From Eudromia elegans (taxonomy: Eukaryota > Chordata > Aves > Tinamiformes > Tinamidae), in contig PTEX01000197.1 in NCBI GenBank assembly GCA_003342815.1, positions 1,424,450-1,488,449 of the forward strand: a stretch of 64,000 nt of DNA, written 5' to 3'. Positions within the stretch are counted from its first letter, which is position 1. Each line of letters starts with the position of its first letter. Below, piece by piece: positions 63,429-64,000 of this stretch. A program made the translations under genes and the position numbers. The notes under the pieces were generated by a model, which saw only the letters and a program-made list of their open reading frames with translations, did no database searches and had not been told where the DNA came from.

Positions 63429-63700
63429 AGAATCACAATCACAGAACAGTGGAGGTTGGAATGGACCTCTGGAGATCATGTAGTACAACCCCTCTGCACA
63501 AGCAGGACCACCTACAGCACGTTGCACAGGATCATGCTCACGGGGGTTTTGAATACCTCCAGAGAAAGAGATTTCAAAATCTCTTTGGGCAGCCTGTTCC
63601 AGGCCTCTGTCACCCTCACAGTAAAGAAGTTCTTCCTAATATGCAGATGAAACCTCCTGTGTTTCAATTTGTGGTCAATTTCACGGTGTGACTGCACTTC
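63429..63700 (-). mobile_element. CR1 LINE, 5'-truncated 3' end (antisense)
   Basis: The + strand shows the reverse complement of the avian CR1 3' end: AATCACAATCACAGAACAG (decayed tail), GGTTGGAATGGACCTCTGGA, AGCAGGACCACCTACAGCAC, GGGTTTTGAATACCTCCAG, TTTGGGCAGCCTGTTCCAGG, GTCACCCTCACAGTAAAGAA and CTGTGTTTCAATTTGTGGTC. About 270 bases survive. The copy is truncated and non-autonomous. It lies tail-to-tail with the 58.3 kb copy, 4.8 kb apart. An open frame of 122 codons crosses it on the + strand but is antisense to the element. The inner limit near 63700 is approximate. Confidence 0.93.
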
Positions 63701-64000
63701 GCAGAGGTGTCACAGTTTTCCAGGGACAGAGGTGATCTTACGACATCTGTGCACCTGAGGGACTTCTACCTGCTACATGCCCTTCTCCTTCACCAGCACA
63801 GAGGCAAGACCCACATAGCAGCCCTCAGTACTGATCTGAAGCAGTTCCTGGATTTCTGCTACTTCTAGGCTGGTCAGCATCACCACAGAAAATGTATCCC
63901 TGTGCGAGACAGCTCAGAGCTGTGCTCTGGTAGGGGCACAGTTGCAACAGGAGTGACTCCAGCCTGTGTGTTGCTGTAAAGATGACTCTTCTTCCATTTC
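63701..64000. other. Non-coding stretch to window end
   Basis: No clear CR1 similarity after about 63700 and no gene or repeat recognised. Confidence 0.45.

Noticed and set aside
63323-63691. 122-codon + frame near the window end
   Set aside because: It runs antisense through the CR1 copy at 63429-63700.
1-64000. Endogenous retrovirus or LTR element
   Set aside because: No reverse transcriptase, protease or envelope-like frame, no paired long terminal repeats and no primer-binding site were noticed. Lone decayed LTRs cannot be excluded by eye.
1-64000. tRNA, rRNA, snRNA, microRNA or CRISPR features
   Set aside because: No cloverleaf-like A and B boxes, rRNA blocks, known microRNA seeds in hairpins or regularly spaced direct repeats were recognised on either strand. 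A covariance-model search would be decisive.

Overview
The window reads as a bird nuclear genome. The deciding evidence is two CR1 LINE 3' ends of avian type: one on the + strand at 58262-58670, ending in a tandem ATTCTATG-type tail, and one on the - strand at 63429-63700. Much older CR1 debris lies at 11120-11530 and, less certainly, 32425-32560. Short decayed repeats of a kind common in reptile and bird genomes lie near 8335, 32573, 34564, 39525, 44630 and 54335. The rest is unique, moderately AT-rich DNA with many A/T homopolymers and few microsatellites. I see no bacterial or viral gene organisation, no rRNA or tRNA, no CRISPR array and no intact transposon.

No protein-coding gene can be named. 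The open frames are short, overlap one another on both strands and match no family I recognise. The longest (163 codons, - strand, 7393-7884) is about the length expected by chance in 64 kb. The window is best read as intergenic DNA or the inside of one or more long introns. A few stretches look like real exons because a good 3' splice site, an open frame and a good 5' splice site coincide. These are 31273-31420 on + (one membrane-spanning segment), and 37382-37470 and 426-527 on -, whose phases are compatible with each other. All are low-confidence calls, because such coincidences do occur by chance.

Layout. 1-11 kb: unique DNA, one old repeat, a 39-bp exact duplication containing an A18 run (9703-9880), and GC-richer DNA at 10.6-11.1 kb. 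11-21 kb: an ancient antisense CR1, small tandem repeats and A-rich tracts. 21.6-22.2 kb: the only CpG-island-like block, followed by a consensus 5' splice site at 22184, so it may be a promoter with a first exon. 25-35 kb: unique DNA with the 31.2 kb duplication and exon candidate, and old CR1-like and palindromic remnants near 32.4-32.6 kb. 35-50 kb: unique DNA, a - strand exon candidate at 37.4 kb, a GC-rich small open frame at 42.0-42.3 kb, and a TA/CA microsatellite at 49.9 kb. 50-64 kb: AT-rich DNA with TAAT-rich segments that could be conserved enhancers, then the two CR1 copies in convergent orientation.

I did not find a convincing new biological system. The observations most worth checking are the 31.27 kb exon candidate, the two - strand exon candidates, the CpG-rich block at 21.7 kb and the exact 39-bp duplication.
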